From: VXPQ01 sp965116435
Lineage (GTDB): Bacteria > Bacteroidota > Rhodothermia > Rhodothermales > VXPQ01
Reading direction: 5' to 3'
DNA length: 64,000 bases
Assembly (NCBI GenBank): GCA_965116435.1
Contig: OZ220686.1
Coordinates: forward strand, 2,232,001 to 2,296,000
The notes below the pieces were generated by a model. The model saw only the letters and a list, made by a program, of their open reading frames with translations, was not told the origin of the DNA and ran no database searches. This document shows, in pieces, positions 6,625-15,349 of this stretch (positions within the stretch are counted from its first letter, which is position 1; every line of letters begins with the position of its first letter). The position numbers were made by a program, and so were the translations under genes.

Positions 6625-9471
6625 ATGCGCCCGTTTCGACCCTATTCTGTGCGGACTGTCGCCTTGCGTGTGCGGATCGGCTGGCGGGCTTCGGTTTCCG
6701 GCGCGATTGTTTGCGTGCTCGCCCTGCTTTTTTCGCTGGAAACGGCGACGGCCCAGGCCCAGCGGTTCGAAATCGCCGGCGCCGTGACGGATTCGACCGG
6801 CGCGGCGCTTCCGTCCGCCACCGTGGTGGCGCTTACTCGCGAAGATTCCGTATTGACCCGGTTTGCGACGACCGACCGGGAGGGGATGTTTGTGCTCCGG
6901 CGTGTTCCGGAAGGGGCCTACATCCTGCAAATAACCTTCGTTGGATTCCAGACGCACCGGGAGGATATCGACCTGTCCGGCGGCGACTACGACGCGGGAA
7001 CCGTCGCGCTGGCGCCTGCCACGGTCGAACTGGACGAACTGGTGGTTGGCGCCGAGCACATGCCCATTGTCGTCAAGGCCGATACGATCGAATACAATGC
7101 GGCCGCCTTTGCAGCGCGTCCCAACGACATGGTGGAAGACCTGCTGCGGCGCTTGCCCGGCATAGAGGTAGAGGACGACGGCACCATCCGGGCGCAAGGC
7201 GAAGAAGTGCAGAAAGTGCTGGTCGAGGACAAGGAATTCTTTGGCGGCGATCCGTCGATCGCCACCAGAAACCTGCCCGCGAACGTGGTCGAAAAAGTGC
7301 AGGTGTACGACAAGGCGTCGGACATGGAGGAGTTTACCGGCATGGAGGATGGAGAGGATATCAAAACCATCAATCTGGACCTGAAGAAGGAGGCAGAGAA
7401 AGGGTATTTCGGTCACCTGACCGGAGGATACGGGAGCGAGCAACGCTACGACGGCGATGTTTCCGTCAACCGGTTCGGCCCGGCTACGCAGGTATCGTTC
7501 CTTGGGAATATCAACAACGTCAACGGGCAGAATTTTTCGATAAAAGATATTTTTTCGCTGCTTGGCGGGCTGGAGCGCATGGGCGGAAGGATTGCCATTA
7601 TGGGCGATGTGCTCAACGAACGAGACGGCTTGTCCGAGACGGCTTCGGTGGGGGTGAACGTCAACAGGGATTTCGGAGAAAACACGTCCGCGCACGCCAG
7701 CTATTTCCTGTCGAACGTAGATAACCGGCAGGATCGGGTGGCGCAACAGCGGCAGTTGCTGGGCGCTACGCGGTCTTCTTTCGTTGACGAGACCGCCGAA
7801 CGGATCAACGACAACCGCACGCACCGGGTGACCGTCAATGCGTCCCATGCGTTCGGGGAGGGCCATGACGTGCGGTTGCGAGGGAACCTGTCCTCGGGCG
7901 CATCCTCCCTGACCCATCGTTCGACGACCGTTACGCAGGCCCTCGACGCGAGCGGCAACACGGCGCGCACCCGGCATCTTTCCGAACGCGACAATCTGGG
8001 CGGCGATGCCTCGCTTGCCTGGCGCCGGCGACTGGCCGACACGGGCCGGAGCCTGGCGCTTCGGCTGGAAGGCCGCCTGAACGAAGACGACATGTCCGGC
8101 AACCTGCATGCGGTTACGGAATTCCTGGAAGAAGGGAACGTGCTTTCGAGGGAAGAAATCCGGCAGTTGCAGGATCGTCCGGGAAATTCCTTCCGCGCCA
8201 CGCAAACGCTTTCGTACATCGAGCCTGTCGGGCCAAGGGGCAGGCTGGAAGTCGAGGTCGAGCGGCGGCAGTTGGCCGAAGAACGGGAACAGTTCGTGTT
8301 CGATGTGGCGCCCGGCGTTTCCATGGTCAACGAAGGGCTTTCTTCCGGATACGACCGGACGTCTTCCTATATGCAGGGAGGCGTCAGCTACCAGGCGAAC
8401 GGAGCCTATTTCAAGGCGGGCGCAGGCGTTCATATCCAGCGGTCGTCTCTGGAAGGCAACCTGGCGAACGCGGTGGTCGGCGCATCCCGTTCGTCTATAG
8501 AGAATGCGTATACGCATGTGCTGCCGCAGGCGCACTTCGACTATGATTTCGGGGAGCGCATGGATTTCAGGGTGGAGTACCAGGCGCGTGCGCGCGAGCC
8601 GTCCATTACGCAGCTGCAACCCCTTACGGACAACACGAATCCGCTTCTGGTGCGGGCGGGCAACCCTTCGCTAAAGCCGGAATACCGCCATGGGGTCGAT
8701 CTGCGGTTTTCGTTTTACGACCCGTTCACGTTTGCGAAGATTTTTACGTTTCTTCGGGGCGAATACGCCGCCAACGACATCGTGCAATCCCGCACCGTGG
8801 ACGAGCAGCTGCGGCAGGTGATTACGCCGGTCAACAACTCGGGAGGCTCCTGGAATTTTTCCGGCGGTCTCCATTTCGGGATGCCCGTGCGTCCCCTCGG
8901 CGTGGAGGTGAGTGTGGACAACGATCCGTTTTTCGAGCGCAGCCTCGAATACGTCAACGGGGCCGAAAACAAGGCCCGCATTTTGCGTCACACCCTGAAT
9001 GTCTCGCTGAATAATCGCAATACGGACCGCTTCGATATACGGACCGGCGTCCGCTATGCCTTCAACGTGGCGAACTATTCGCTGAACGAGAAGCAGAATC
9101 AGCAATACGTCAACCGTACCTACTATGTCGATGCGACATGGTATCTCACGTCAACATGGCGTGTGGGCGGCGCGCTGGATTATCGGGTCTATTCCCGGGA
9201 AGTATTCGGGGACGCCGCGAGCGTGCCCATTCTCAAGGCGTCCATTGCGCGGTCCATACTGGACGATCGCGCCGACATCGAGCTGGCGGGATTCGATTTG
9301 CTCGGGCGCAACGAGCGTATCCGGTTTTCGAATACGAACACCTATGTTCGGGAAGAACGGATCGCGTCGCTGGGGCGCTACGTCCTGCTGAAGTTTTCCT
9401 GGCGGCTTTCGCCGGGGGCGGGCGCCGGATTGCCCGCCAAGGGGGGCAAGATCATTCTACGAAACCTGTAG
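6625..9471 (+). CDS. Outer-membrane beta-barrel receptor with carboxypeptidase-regulatory N-domain
   Basis: A 948-residue outer-membrane protein of the TonB-receptor-like type common in Bacteroidota. After a long signal region (cleavage probably near TATAQAQ, about residue 46) comes a CarboxypepD_reg/Ig-like domain (about 48-130, IAGAVTDSTGAALPSATVVA), then a plug-like segment (MVEDLLRRLPGIEVEDDGTI, about 165-190), then a long barrel rich in alternating aromatic strands to the end. It lacks a partner SusD gene, so a glycan-uptake role is not supported. The ligand is unknown. No Shine-Dalgarno sequence is seen before the ATG. Confidence 0.85.
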   Translation: MRPFRPYSVRTVALRVRIGWRASVSGAIVCVLALLFSLETATAQAQRFEIAGAVTDSTGAALPSATVVALTREDSVLTRFATTDREGMFVLRRVPEGAYILQITFVGFQTHREDIDLSGGDYDAGTVALAPATVELDELVVGAEHMPIVVKADTIEYNAAAFAARPNDMVEDLLRRLPGIEVEDDGTIRAQGEEVQKVLVEDKEFFGGDPSIATRNLPANVVEKVQVYDKASDMEEFTGMEDGEDIKTINLDLKKEAEKGYFGHLTGGYGSEQRYDGDVSVNRFGPATQVSFLGNINNVNGQNFSIKDIFSLLGGLERMGGRIAIMGDVLNERDGLSETASVGVNVNRDFGENTSAHASYFLSNVDNRQDRVAQQRQLLGATRSSFVDETAERINDNRTHRVTVNASHAFGEGHDVRLRGNLSSGASSLTHRSTTVTQALDASGNTARTRHLSERDNLGGDASLAWRRRLADTGRSLALRLEGRLNEDDMSGNLHAVTEFLEEGNVLSREEIRQLQDRPGNSFRATQTLSYIEPVGPRGRLEVEVERRQLAEEREQFVFDVAPGVSMVNEGLSSGYDRTSSYMQGGVSYQANGAYFKAGAGVHIQRSSLEGNLANAVVGASRSSIENAYTHVLPQAHFDYDFGERMDFRVEYQARAREPSITQLQPLTDNTNPLLVRAGNPSLKPEYRHGVDLRFSFYDPFTFAKIFTFLRGEYAANDIVQSRTVDEQLRQVITPVNNSGGSWNFSGGLHFGMPVRPLGVEVSVDNDPFFERSLEYVNGAENKARILRHTLNVSLNNRNTDRFDIRTGVRYAFNVANYSLNEKQNQQYVNRTYYVDATWYLTSTWRVGGALDYRVYSREVFGDAASVPILKASIARSILDDRADIELAGFDLLGRNERIRFSNTNTYVREERIASLGRYVLLKFSWRLSPGAGAGLPAKGGKIILRNL

Positions 9472-9527
9472 GCGCCTCGTCGGCTGCGGGCTGCGCATCG
9501 GCTTCCGTTTCGCCCTGGACCCCGCCG

Positions 9528-9896
9528 TTATGTCCCCAGATCGGGCAGATCCGTCCATTTCGGGTCGCCCTCGGGCTTGAAATTCTGCGTGGCCACGAAA
9601 TTCCATCCTTCGTGGAAATTGAGTTTGTATTTCCCGCCTCCGAAACGCCTGAACAGATAGCCCTCCGGGTCCCGGAACAGCTCCATGCATTCCGCCGCCG
9701 GGAGACGGTCCAGTCCCTTGAAGCGGACCGAGCCGCGCCAGGGCTCCTGCACCAGAATGGTTACGGTCGACGATCCGACGAGGCGGAGGAAGGCCGCATC
9801 GAGATCGGACATATCCGGGTCTTCTATCCCGCGCCGCTCGAAGTTTTTTCGCACGTAGGGTTCGAAAAGAGGCCAAAGCCATTCCATACTTTTCAC
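9528..9896 (-). CDS. Unknown small protein, 122 aa
   Basis: A minus-strand gene converging on the receptor gene and divergent from the cupredoxin lipoprotein gene. The product starts MKSMEWLWPLFEPYVRKNF, is soluble and aromatic-rich, and ends DLPDLGT. A DPEGYLFRRFGGGKYKLNFH stretch suggests a compact alpha/beta fold. No family is recognised. The upstream region is AT-rich, as expected for a promoter. Confidence 0.65.
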   Translation of the reverse strand: MKSMEWLWPLFEPYVRKNFERRGIEDPDMSDLDAAFLRLVGSSTVTILVQEPWRGSVRFKGLDRLPAAECMELFRDPEGYLFRRFGGGKYKLNFHEGWNFVATQNFKPEGDPKWTDLPDLGT

Positions 9897-9930
9897 AAAA
9901 AATTATTTATACTATTTGCTATACTGTGTG
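9890..9930 (+). promoter_or_regulatory. AT-rich divergent promoter region
   Basis: A sharply AT-rich block between the minus-strand small gene (start 9896) and the lipoprotein gene (start 9997). TATACT occurs at 9908-9913 and again at 9920-9925, but no well-spaced -35 box is visible. A promoter for the lipoprotein/oxidase group is the likeliest content. Confidence 0.35.
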
Positions 9931-9996
9931 CGGAAACGCGTGCAGGTACGCCCCGTACGCACATATTGCTCCTCACCAAACACAAGGACGTACCCC

Positions 9997-10791
9997 ATGA
10001 ACAGGATTATGTTTTCCATGATTCCGCTTGCCTTGGTCGCCATGCTCGTTGCGGGATGCGGCGGTGGCGGCGCGGACGCCGGTAGCGACGCCGCGGACGC
10101 CGGCGAGACAGCCGCAGAGGAATATACGCCGGCGGGCAGCGCCGTCGTATCGGGATCCATTCAATTTACGGGCATGGCTCCTGAGCCGCAGGAATTAAAT
10201 CTGGACCGCGAATGTATGACTATTCGTAGCGACGGCAGCATGGCTCCTGCGCTTAGCCAGAAGGTGGTCGTCAACGACAACGGCACGTTGCGCTGGGTCT
10301 TCGTATATGTCAAGGACGGGCTTGGAGACATGACGTTTCCCCCCAGCTCCGAGCCGGTGGTGCTGGACCAGGTGGGGTGCTCCTATACCCCGCATGTACT
10401 CGGCGTACAGGCCGGGCAGCCCATTCTGATTCGCAACAGCGACGCCCTGCTGCACAACATTCACGCCATGCCGGACGAAAATCGCCCGTTCAATTTCGGG
10501 ATGCCTACGGCGGGACAGGAGCGCGAGGAAACGTTCCGGGTCCCCGAAATCATGGCCCGCATCAAATGCGACGTGCATCCCTGGATGGAATCCTGGGCGG
10601 GCGTTACGGCGCATCCCTATTTCAGCACCTCCGATGAGATGGGCGGTTATTCCATAGCGGATTTGCCCGCCGGAGAGTATGTTATTGAGGCCTGGCACGA
10701 AGAATACGGCGTGCAGGAGCAAAGCGTGACCGTGGCCGACGGCGAATCCGTCATGCTGGACTTTACGTTCGGCGATGAAGCCGGGGCCTGA
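9997..10791 (+). CDS. Cupredoxin-like lipoprotein upstream of cytochrome oxidase
   Basis: A 264-residue exported lipoprotein. The start is ATG 9997 with AAGGA ten bases upstream; an in-frame upstream extension has no signal-like start. Signal peptide MNRIMFSMIPLALVAMLVAGC ends in the lipobox VAGC at residue 21, followed by a Gly/Asp/Ala linker. The middle resembles a type 1 copper fold with a histidine pair (HNIHAMP, near residue 153) and KCDVHPWM (near 189), matching the Cys-x2-His-x2-Met ligand pattern. The C-terminus is a carboxypeptidase-regulatory-like Ig domain. It sits 121 bases ahead of the oxidase genes, so it may donate electrons or copper to the oxidase (inference). Confidence 0.8.
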   Translation: MNRIMFSMIPLALVAMLVAGCGGGGADAGSDAADAGETAAEEYTPAGSAVVSGSIQFTGMAPEPQELNLDRECMTIRSDGSMAPALSQKVVVNDNGTLRWVFVYVKDGLGDMTFPPSSEPVVLDQVGCSYTPHVLGVQAGQPILIRNSDALLHNIHAMPDENRPFNFGMPTAGQEREETFRVPEIMARIKCDVHPWMESWAGVTAHPYFSTSDEMGGYSIADLPAGEYVIEAWHEEYGVQEQSVTVADGESVMLDFTFGDEAGA

Positions 10792-10912
10792 CGCCAGCGA
10801 CGACTATCGTGCGTTTCCGGCGCAGCGGGGCGTTTGTTCGCGTTGCGCCGGAAACCAGCCGCGCCCATTTTTCCGGCGTTTTATCTGAAGAACAAGTCCG
10901 AATCGATGCATT

Positions 10913-12712
10913 ATGGCTGATCACGCAGCCGTCCCGGAAGGCCATCACGGGGAAGACGGTCATCACGCCTCTTTCTGGAGGAAATACATTTTCTCGACCG
11001 ACCATAAGGTTATCGGGATTCAGTACGGCGTTACGTCGCTTCTATTTCTGCTGTTCGGGTTTTCGCTTGTCATGCTCATGCGATGGCAGCTGGCCTATCC
11101 GGGACAGCCGCTTCCCCTGATCGGCTGGCTTTTCAGCGACGACACGATGCCCGGCGGGGTCATGCTCCCCGAGTTCTATAACCAGCTGGGCGCCATGCAC
11201 GGCACCATCATGGTGTTCCTCGGCATTGTGCCGCTGGCGGTGGGCGCGTTTGGCAACTATGTCGTACCGCTGCAGATCGGCGCGCCGGATATGGCGTTTC
11301 CGAAGCTGAACATGGCCAGCTACTGGGTCTTTTTCGTGGGCGGCGTGATCATGCTGGCCAGTTTCTTCGTGCCTGCCGGCGCCGCCAAGGCCGGGTGGAC
11401 CTCGTACGCGCCCTTGTCCGTCATTGAGACGATGGGACAGACGATGTGGCTGATCAGCATGGTGTTTCTGATCACGTCTTCCCTGCTGGGCGCCGTCAAT
11501 TTCCTGACGACCATCGTGCAGCTGCGGGCCGACGGGATGACCTTCATGCGGATGCCCTTTTTCGTGTGGGCGCAGTTCATTACGTCGTTTCTGCTCTTGC
11601 TGGCGTTTCCTCCGCTGGAGGCGGCGGCCGTCCTGCAATTGTCGGATCGCTTGCTCGACACCAGTTTCTTCATGCCGTCGGGCCTGGTCGTAAGCGGCGA
11701 AGTGGTCGAGGTGGCGGGCGGCGGTAGTCCATTGCTTTGGCAGCATCTCTTCTGGTTTCTGGCGCACCCGGAGGTCTACGTGCTGGTGCTGCCCGCCATG
11801 GGCGTCGTGGCGGAGATTATCGCCAACAACGCGCGCAAGCCGCTCAAGGGCTACAAGGTGCTGGTCTATTCCCTTGTTTTCCTCGGCTTCATGTCGTTCA
11901 TCGTCTGGGCGCACCACATGTTCATTACCGGCATGGGCCAGGTGATGAGCACCTTCTTCCAGACCACCACGATGATCATATCGATCCCGTCGGTGATTAT
12001 TCTCACAGCGCTTTTCCTGTCGCTGTGGGGTGGGTCTATTCGGTTCACCACGCCCATGCTTTTTGCCTTGGGTTTCCTGCCCATGTTCGGCATTGGTGGG
12101 CTTACCGGGCTGCCGCTGGGGCTGGCCGCCACAGACATTCCCCTGCACGACACCTATTACGTGATCGGGCATTTCCATTATGTGGTGGCGCCGGGGACCA
12201 TTCTCGCGCTCATGGGCGGGATTTATTACTGGTTCCCGAAGATGACCGGCCGCACGATGAACGATACGTGGGGAAAGATCCATTTCTGGGGCACGATCGT
12301 CAGCATGAATTTCATTTTCTTTCCCATGCTTATTCAGGGGCTGGCCGGCGTCTCGCGGAGGCTGTACGACGGCGGGGAAATCTACGCCCATGCGCAGGAC
12401 GTGCTCGTCTACAACGAAGTGATGTCGATCGCCGCGTGGGTGCTGTTCGTGTTCCAGATTCCGTTTATTGTGAATCTGCTTGTCAGCATGAAGAAGGGGA
12501 AAGCCGCTTCGGATAACCACTGGGACGCCACCACGCTCGAATGGTCCGCGGCGCCGTCTCCGCCCGTCGGGCACGGCAACTTCCACGACCTGCCGAAGGT
12601 GTACCGGGACCCGTACGAGTACAGCCACCCGGACCATGACGAAGATTACTGGCCGCAGCATGTTCCGCCTGCCGAATCATCGGACGGTTCGTCCGGCGCG
12701 GAACGTTCCTGA
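10913..12712 (+). CDS. ctaD: Cytochrome c oxidase subunit I (aa3-type)
   Basis: A 599-residue, roughly 12-helix heme-copper oxidase catalytic subunit. The heme and CuB ligands are present: MHGTIM (heme a), HPEVY with H285, E287 and Y289, WAHHMF (CuB pair), and GHFHYV (heme a3/heme a). GAPDMAFPKLN carries the D-channel Asp and Asn. E287 in HPEVY places it in the A1 class rather than the YS-type A2 class. The helix that normally reads I-P-T-G-V-K reads I-P-S-V-I-I here, so the K-channel lysine is an isoleucine at about residue 363. The N-terminus is His-rich. It is followed by subunits III, IV and II in a probable operon. Confidence 0.97.
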   Translation: MADHAAVPEGHHGEDGHHASFWRKYIFSTDHKVIGIQYGVTSLLFLLFGFSLVMLMRWQLAYPGQPLPLIGWLFSDDTMPGGVMLPEFYNQLGAMHGTIMVFLGIVPLAVGAFGNYVVPLQIGAPDMAFPKLNMASYWVFFVGGVIMLASFFVPAGAAKAGWTSYAPLSVIETMGQTMWLISMVFLITSSLLGAVNFLTTIVQLRADGMTFMRMPFFVWAQFITSFLLLLAFPPLEAAAVLQLSDRLLDTSFFMPSGLVVSGEVVEVAGGGSPLLWQHLFWFLAHPEVYVLVLPAMGVVAEIIANNARKPLKGYKVLVYSLVFLGFMSFIVWAHHMFITGMGQVMSTFFQTTTMIISIPSVIILTALFLSLWGGSIRFTTPMLFALGFLPMFGIGGLTGLPLGLAATDIPLHDTYYVIGHFHYVVAPGTILALMGGIYYWFPKMTGRTMNDTWGKIHFWGTIVSMNFIFFPMLIQGLAGVSRRLYDGGEIYAHAQDVLVYNEVMSIAAWVLFVFQIPFIVNLLVSMKKGKAASDNHWDATTLEWSAAPSPPVGHGNFHDLPKVYRDPYEYSHPDHDEDYWPQHVPPAESSDGSSGAERS

Positions 12713-12749
12713 CCTATGCAAGCAACCTGTTTTGTGAATCCAGACCGCC

Positions 12750-13367
12750 ATGCAAATTCCATTCACCGTCGCGCCCCGGCCTGATACGGGCGTGAATAAT
12801 GCAAAGATCGGGGTGTGGCTTTTCCTCGCCTCCGAAGTCATGCTTTTCGGCGGGCTGTTCTCGGCGTATATTTTCCTGCGCCTCGGGGCGCCCGAATGGC
12901 CTGGCGAGGTCGCAGGACATATGTACGAACGGGCGTCGGACATCCTGAACGTTCCGCTGGCTACGCTCAACACCATGGTGCTGATCGGATCGAGCGTCAC
13001 CATGGTGATGTCGTGGGCCTCCCTCGCCATGCAGCGGTTCGACCGGTACCGGTTGTACATGGGCGTCACCATTGCGCTCGGATTCGTCTTTCTGATCGTA
13101 AAGGCCTTCGAGTACGGTGAAAAGTTCAGCCACGGGTATTTTCCCGCCGAGAATAATTTTCTCGCCATCTACTTCGTGTTGACCGGGTTGCACGGACTGC
13201 ATGTGATCGGCGGCATTCTCGTCAACATGTATTTCATGTGGCCGGGCGCCCGGATGTGGAAGACCGACCCGAAACGGTTCACGAACCGGATTGAAATCGC
13301 CGGCCTGTACTGGCATTTCGTCGATCTTGTGTGGATATTTCTCTTTCCGACGATCTACCTGCTATAA
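12750..13367 (+). CDS. ctaE: Cytochrome c oxidase subunit III
   Basis: A 205-residue inner-membrane protein with about five helices, the short form lacking the first two helices of the seven-helix type. Family patterns include GVWLFLASEVMLFGGLFSAY near the N-terminus, the mid-protein EY of KAFEYGEKFSHG, the GLHGLHVIGG helix and a terminal GLYWHFVDLVWIFLFPTIYL. It starts 37 bases after subunit I. It stabilises the catalytic subunit and proton uptake in known oxidases. Confidence 0.95.
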   Translation: MQIPFTVAPRPDTGVNNAKIGVWLFLASEVMLFGGLFSAYIFLRLGAPEWPGEVAGHMYERASDILNVPLATLNTMVLIGSSVTMVMSWASLAMQRFDRYRLYMGVTIALGFVFLIVKAFEYGEKFSHGYFPAENNFLAIYFVLTGLHGLHVIGGILVNMYFMWPGARMWKTDPKRFTNRIEIAGLYWHFVDLVWIFLFPTIYLL

Positions 13368-13406
13368 CGCGCCGGGCGCGCGGGCCCGGTCAAACCACAG
13401 CGCATT

Positions 13407-13730
13407 ATGAGCGACACAGGACATTCCATCGAGGAAATAAAAAAGCACGTTCGCGTGTACATGCTGGTTTTTGCATCGTTGGCCGTTCTTACGGTGGTCA
13501 CCGTCGTCGTGGGGTATCTTGAACTGCCCTTCACGCCAGCGCTTATTGTCGCCTTGCTGATTGCGAGCGTCAAGGCCGGGCTTGTGGCGGCGTATTTCAT
13601 GCACCTTGTTTCGGAGGAGCAAATTATCCGATGGCTGGTATGGCTGAGCCTGGGACTGTTGCTGTCGATGTTTCTGATTCTGAGCGTGTATTACGTAGAT
13701 CAGGTCGGCACCGAAATTTTCGGATTCTAA
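13407..13730 (+). CDS. ctaF: Cytochrome c oxidase subunit IV (prokaryotic type)
   Basis: A 107-residue protein with three transmembrane helices, of the COX4_pro type. The middle helix has the characteristic KAGLVAAYFMHL. The N-terminus SDTGHSIEEIKKHVRVY is cytoplasmic and charged. It sits directly between subunit III and two small membrane proteins. In related oxidases it is a small accessory subunit with a stabilising role. Confidence 0.92.
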   Translation: MSDTGHSIEEIKKHVRVYMLVFASLAVLTVVTVVVGYLELPFTPALIVALLIASVKAGLVAAYFMHLVSEEQIIRWLVWLSLGLLLSMFLILSVYYVDQVGTEIFGF

Positions 13731-13736
13731 TCGGAT

Positions 13737-13949
13737 ATGTCTCTGAAAGCCTTCCATATCGTGTTCATTGCGGCCTCGGCGCTGCTGTCCCTGGGGTTTG
13801 GGGTATGGGCGCTTGCGGACGGCGGCGGGTTGTCGATTGCGATCGCCGCCGCGGCGTTTCTCCTCGCCGTCGCACTGGCGGTGTACGGCAGGCGCTTCCT
13901 GAAAAAAGTGGCGCGTACGGGGTACATCGCCGGAGGCAGCGGGGTATGA
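13737..13949 (+). CDS. Small two-helix membrane protein in the oxidase operon
   Basis: A 70-residue protein with two hydrophobic helices (about 5-28 and 33-50) and a basic tail (GRRFLKKVARTGYIAGG). It starts 6 bases after subunit IV and its stop overlaps the next start (TATGA). The family is unknown to me. The tight coupling suggests an oxidase assembly or accessory protein. Confidence 0.7.
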   Translation: MSLKAFHIVFIAASALLSLGFGVWALADGGGLSIAIAAAAFLLAVALAVYGRRFLKKVARTGYIAGGSGV

Positions 13950-14269
13950 GTATGATGCGCGCCCTTTTCCGTACCCTTGCCCTTGGCGCGGCGCTTCCGA
14001 TGGCGTGCCTGGCGCTGCTTCCCCAAGCGGCGGTGGCTTGCGAGATGTGCTGGGGCGCCGGCGCCGCGGACAATCCCGTGACGCAGGGCATCAGCATGGC
14101 CATGTTGCTCCTCATCGGCGTGACGGGCGTCGTGGGCGGGGGCGTCGGGGCGTTTTTTCTGCGCATGCGCCGCCGCACCCGACTGCTTGCCGAAGGGAAC
14201 GTGGTTATGACGGAGGAAGGGGAGCTGCGCCCGCATAGAGAAACACAGAATAGAAACACAGACCTGTAA
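13946..14269 (+). CDS. Small membrane protein with CEMCW motif
   Basis: A 107-residue protein, start ATG 13946 overlapping the previous TGA. It has a signal-like first helix, then CEMCWGAGAADNP right after the predicted outer face (about residues 32-44), then a second helix (about 50-75) and a charged tail. The CxxC pair exposed outside the membrane, in an oxidase operon, suggests copper or thiol chemistry during CuA or CuB assembly; this is inference. A longer in-frame start exists inside the subunit IV gene but is not supported. Confidence 0.7.
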   Translation: MSMMRALFRTLALGAALPMACLALLPQAAVACEMCWGAGAADNPVTQGISMAMLLLIGVTGVVGGGVGAFFLRMRRRTRLLAEGNVVMTEEGELRPHRETQNRNTDL

Positions 14270-14296
14270 CGTCAATCAATCCGCCTGATCGTTCCC

Positions 14297-15064
14297 ATGC
14301 TAAAGTGGCTTGATCTCACAAATTACCTTGGGCTGCCCGAGGCGGCGTCGGCGCACAGCGCAGAAATCGACGCCATGATGGGGTTGGTGCACTGGTTGAT
14401 GCTGGTGCTATTCCTCATTTGGGCGCCGTTTTTCCTCTACACGTTGTACCGGTTCCGGGCGTCCAGAAACCCGAAGGCGGACTACTACGGCACCAAGTCC
14501 CATCTTTCGACCTATCAGGAGGTGGGCGTGGTTATCGCGGAGCTGGTGCTGCTCTTTGCGTTCGCAATCCCTACCTGGTCGACGCTGCGCGCAGAGGAGA
14601 ACTATCCGTCCGAAGAGGAATCCACGGTCGTGCACGTCATTGCGGAGCAGTTCGCGTGGAATATCCATTATCCCGGGCCCGACGGCGTATTCGGGGAGCG
14701 GGATATCTATCTGGTGGACCTGCAAACGAATCCCATCGGGTTGAAGCCGGACGATCCCGCGGCGGCGGACGACATCGTCACGGTGAACGAGCTGCATGTG
14801 CCCGTGAACAAGCCGGTCATCGTGCATCTTACGTCCAAGGATGTGATCCACAGCTTCACCCTGACCGAGATGCGGGTGAAACAGGACGCGATCCCCGGGC
14901 TGTCCATTCCGTTGTACTTCACGCCCATCCGCACGGGCGACTGGGAAATTGCGTGCGCGCAACTCTGCGGGGTGGGCCACTACCGCATGCGCGGCTACTT
15001 TACGGTGCACACGGCGGAAGGATATGCCGCCTGGCTGGCCGAACAGTCGGAGCGCGGGGCGTAG
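14297..15064 (+). CDS. ctaC: Cytochrome c oxidase subunit II (CuA)
   Basis: A 255-residue membrane-anchored subunit with two N-terminal helices (about 25-50 and 80-98) and an external cupredoxin domain. CuA ligands are visible: DVIHSF (first His), CAQLCGVGHYRM (two Cys, His, Met). The usual Glu between the cysteines is Gln; in known structures that residue ligates through its backbone carbonyl, so function should persist. No cytochrome c domain is fused at the C-terminus, so a separate donor is needed. Unusually this subunit is last in the cluster rather than first. No classic cleavable signal is seen. Confidence 0.95.
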   Translation: MLKWLDLTNYLGLPEAASAHSAEIDAMMGLVHWLMLVLFLIWAPFFLYTLYRFRASRNPKADYYGTKSHLSTYQEVGVVIAELVLLFAFAIPTWSTLRAEENYPSEEESTVVHVIAEQFAWNIHYPGPDGVFGERDIYLVDLQTNPIGLKPDDPAAADDIVTVNELHVPVNKPVIVHLTSKDVIHSFTLTEMRVKQDAIPGLSIPLYFTPIRTGDWEIACAQLCGVGHYRMRGYFTVHTAEGYAAWLAEQSERGA

Positions 15065-15282
15065 GTGCTGCGCGGGGGTCTTTCTGTTTAGGAGTGGCGT
15101 TGTTGGGTGGGGCGAGGTCTGGTTCTGTTTCGGCTCCCGTACGTCATGTGCGCCGTTCCGGTCCGAGGGGTGAAATTCGCATAACGCGCTCTGGAAGGAT
15201 CGGGCTGGAACAATACGTTTCGTCGGCGTCTCATTCCGTGAAAGGGAAAGGAGCAGGCCTTGCCACGCACACGTTAAAATTC

Positions 15283-15340
15283 GCAGTATAGTATTTTACT
15301 GCAAAAATAACTTGACATTCTCGTAAATTGTCCGTATCAT
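15283..15340 (+). promoter_or_regulatory. Sigma70-like promoter and hairpin before the type I restriction island
   Basis: TTGACA at 15312-15317 and TATCAT at 15335-15340 are separated by 17 bases, followed ten bases later by the first gene of the island. An inverted repeat GCAGTA/TACTGC (15283-15288 and 15297-15302) lies just upstream and could be an operator or the tail of a terminator for the oxidase genes. The rest of 15065-15282 shows nothing I can interpret. Confidence 0.6.
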
Positions 15341-15349
15341 TGTGTTGTA

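Noticed and set aside
6598..8619. Minus-strand frame opposite the outer-membrane receptor
   Set aside because: No recognisable features; the plus strand encodes a clear receptor.
11042..12661. Minus-strand 539-codon frame opposite subunit I
   Set aside because: His/Arg-rich antisense of a conserved membrane protein.
15150..15180. Short stretch resembling a 16S rRNA fragment (GGGGTGAAATTCG)
   Set aside because: Too short and without surrounding rRNA similarity; likely chance.
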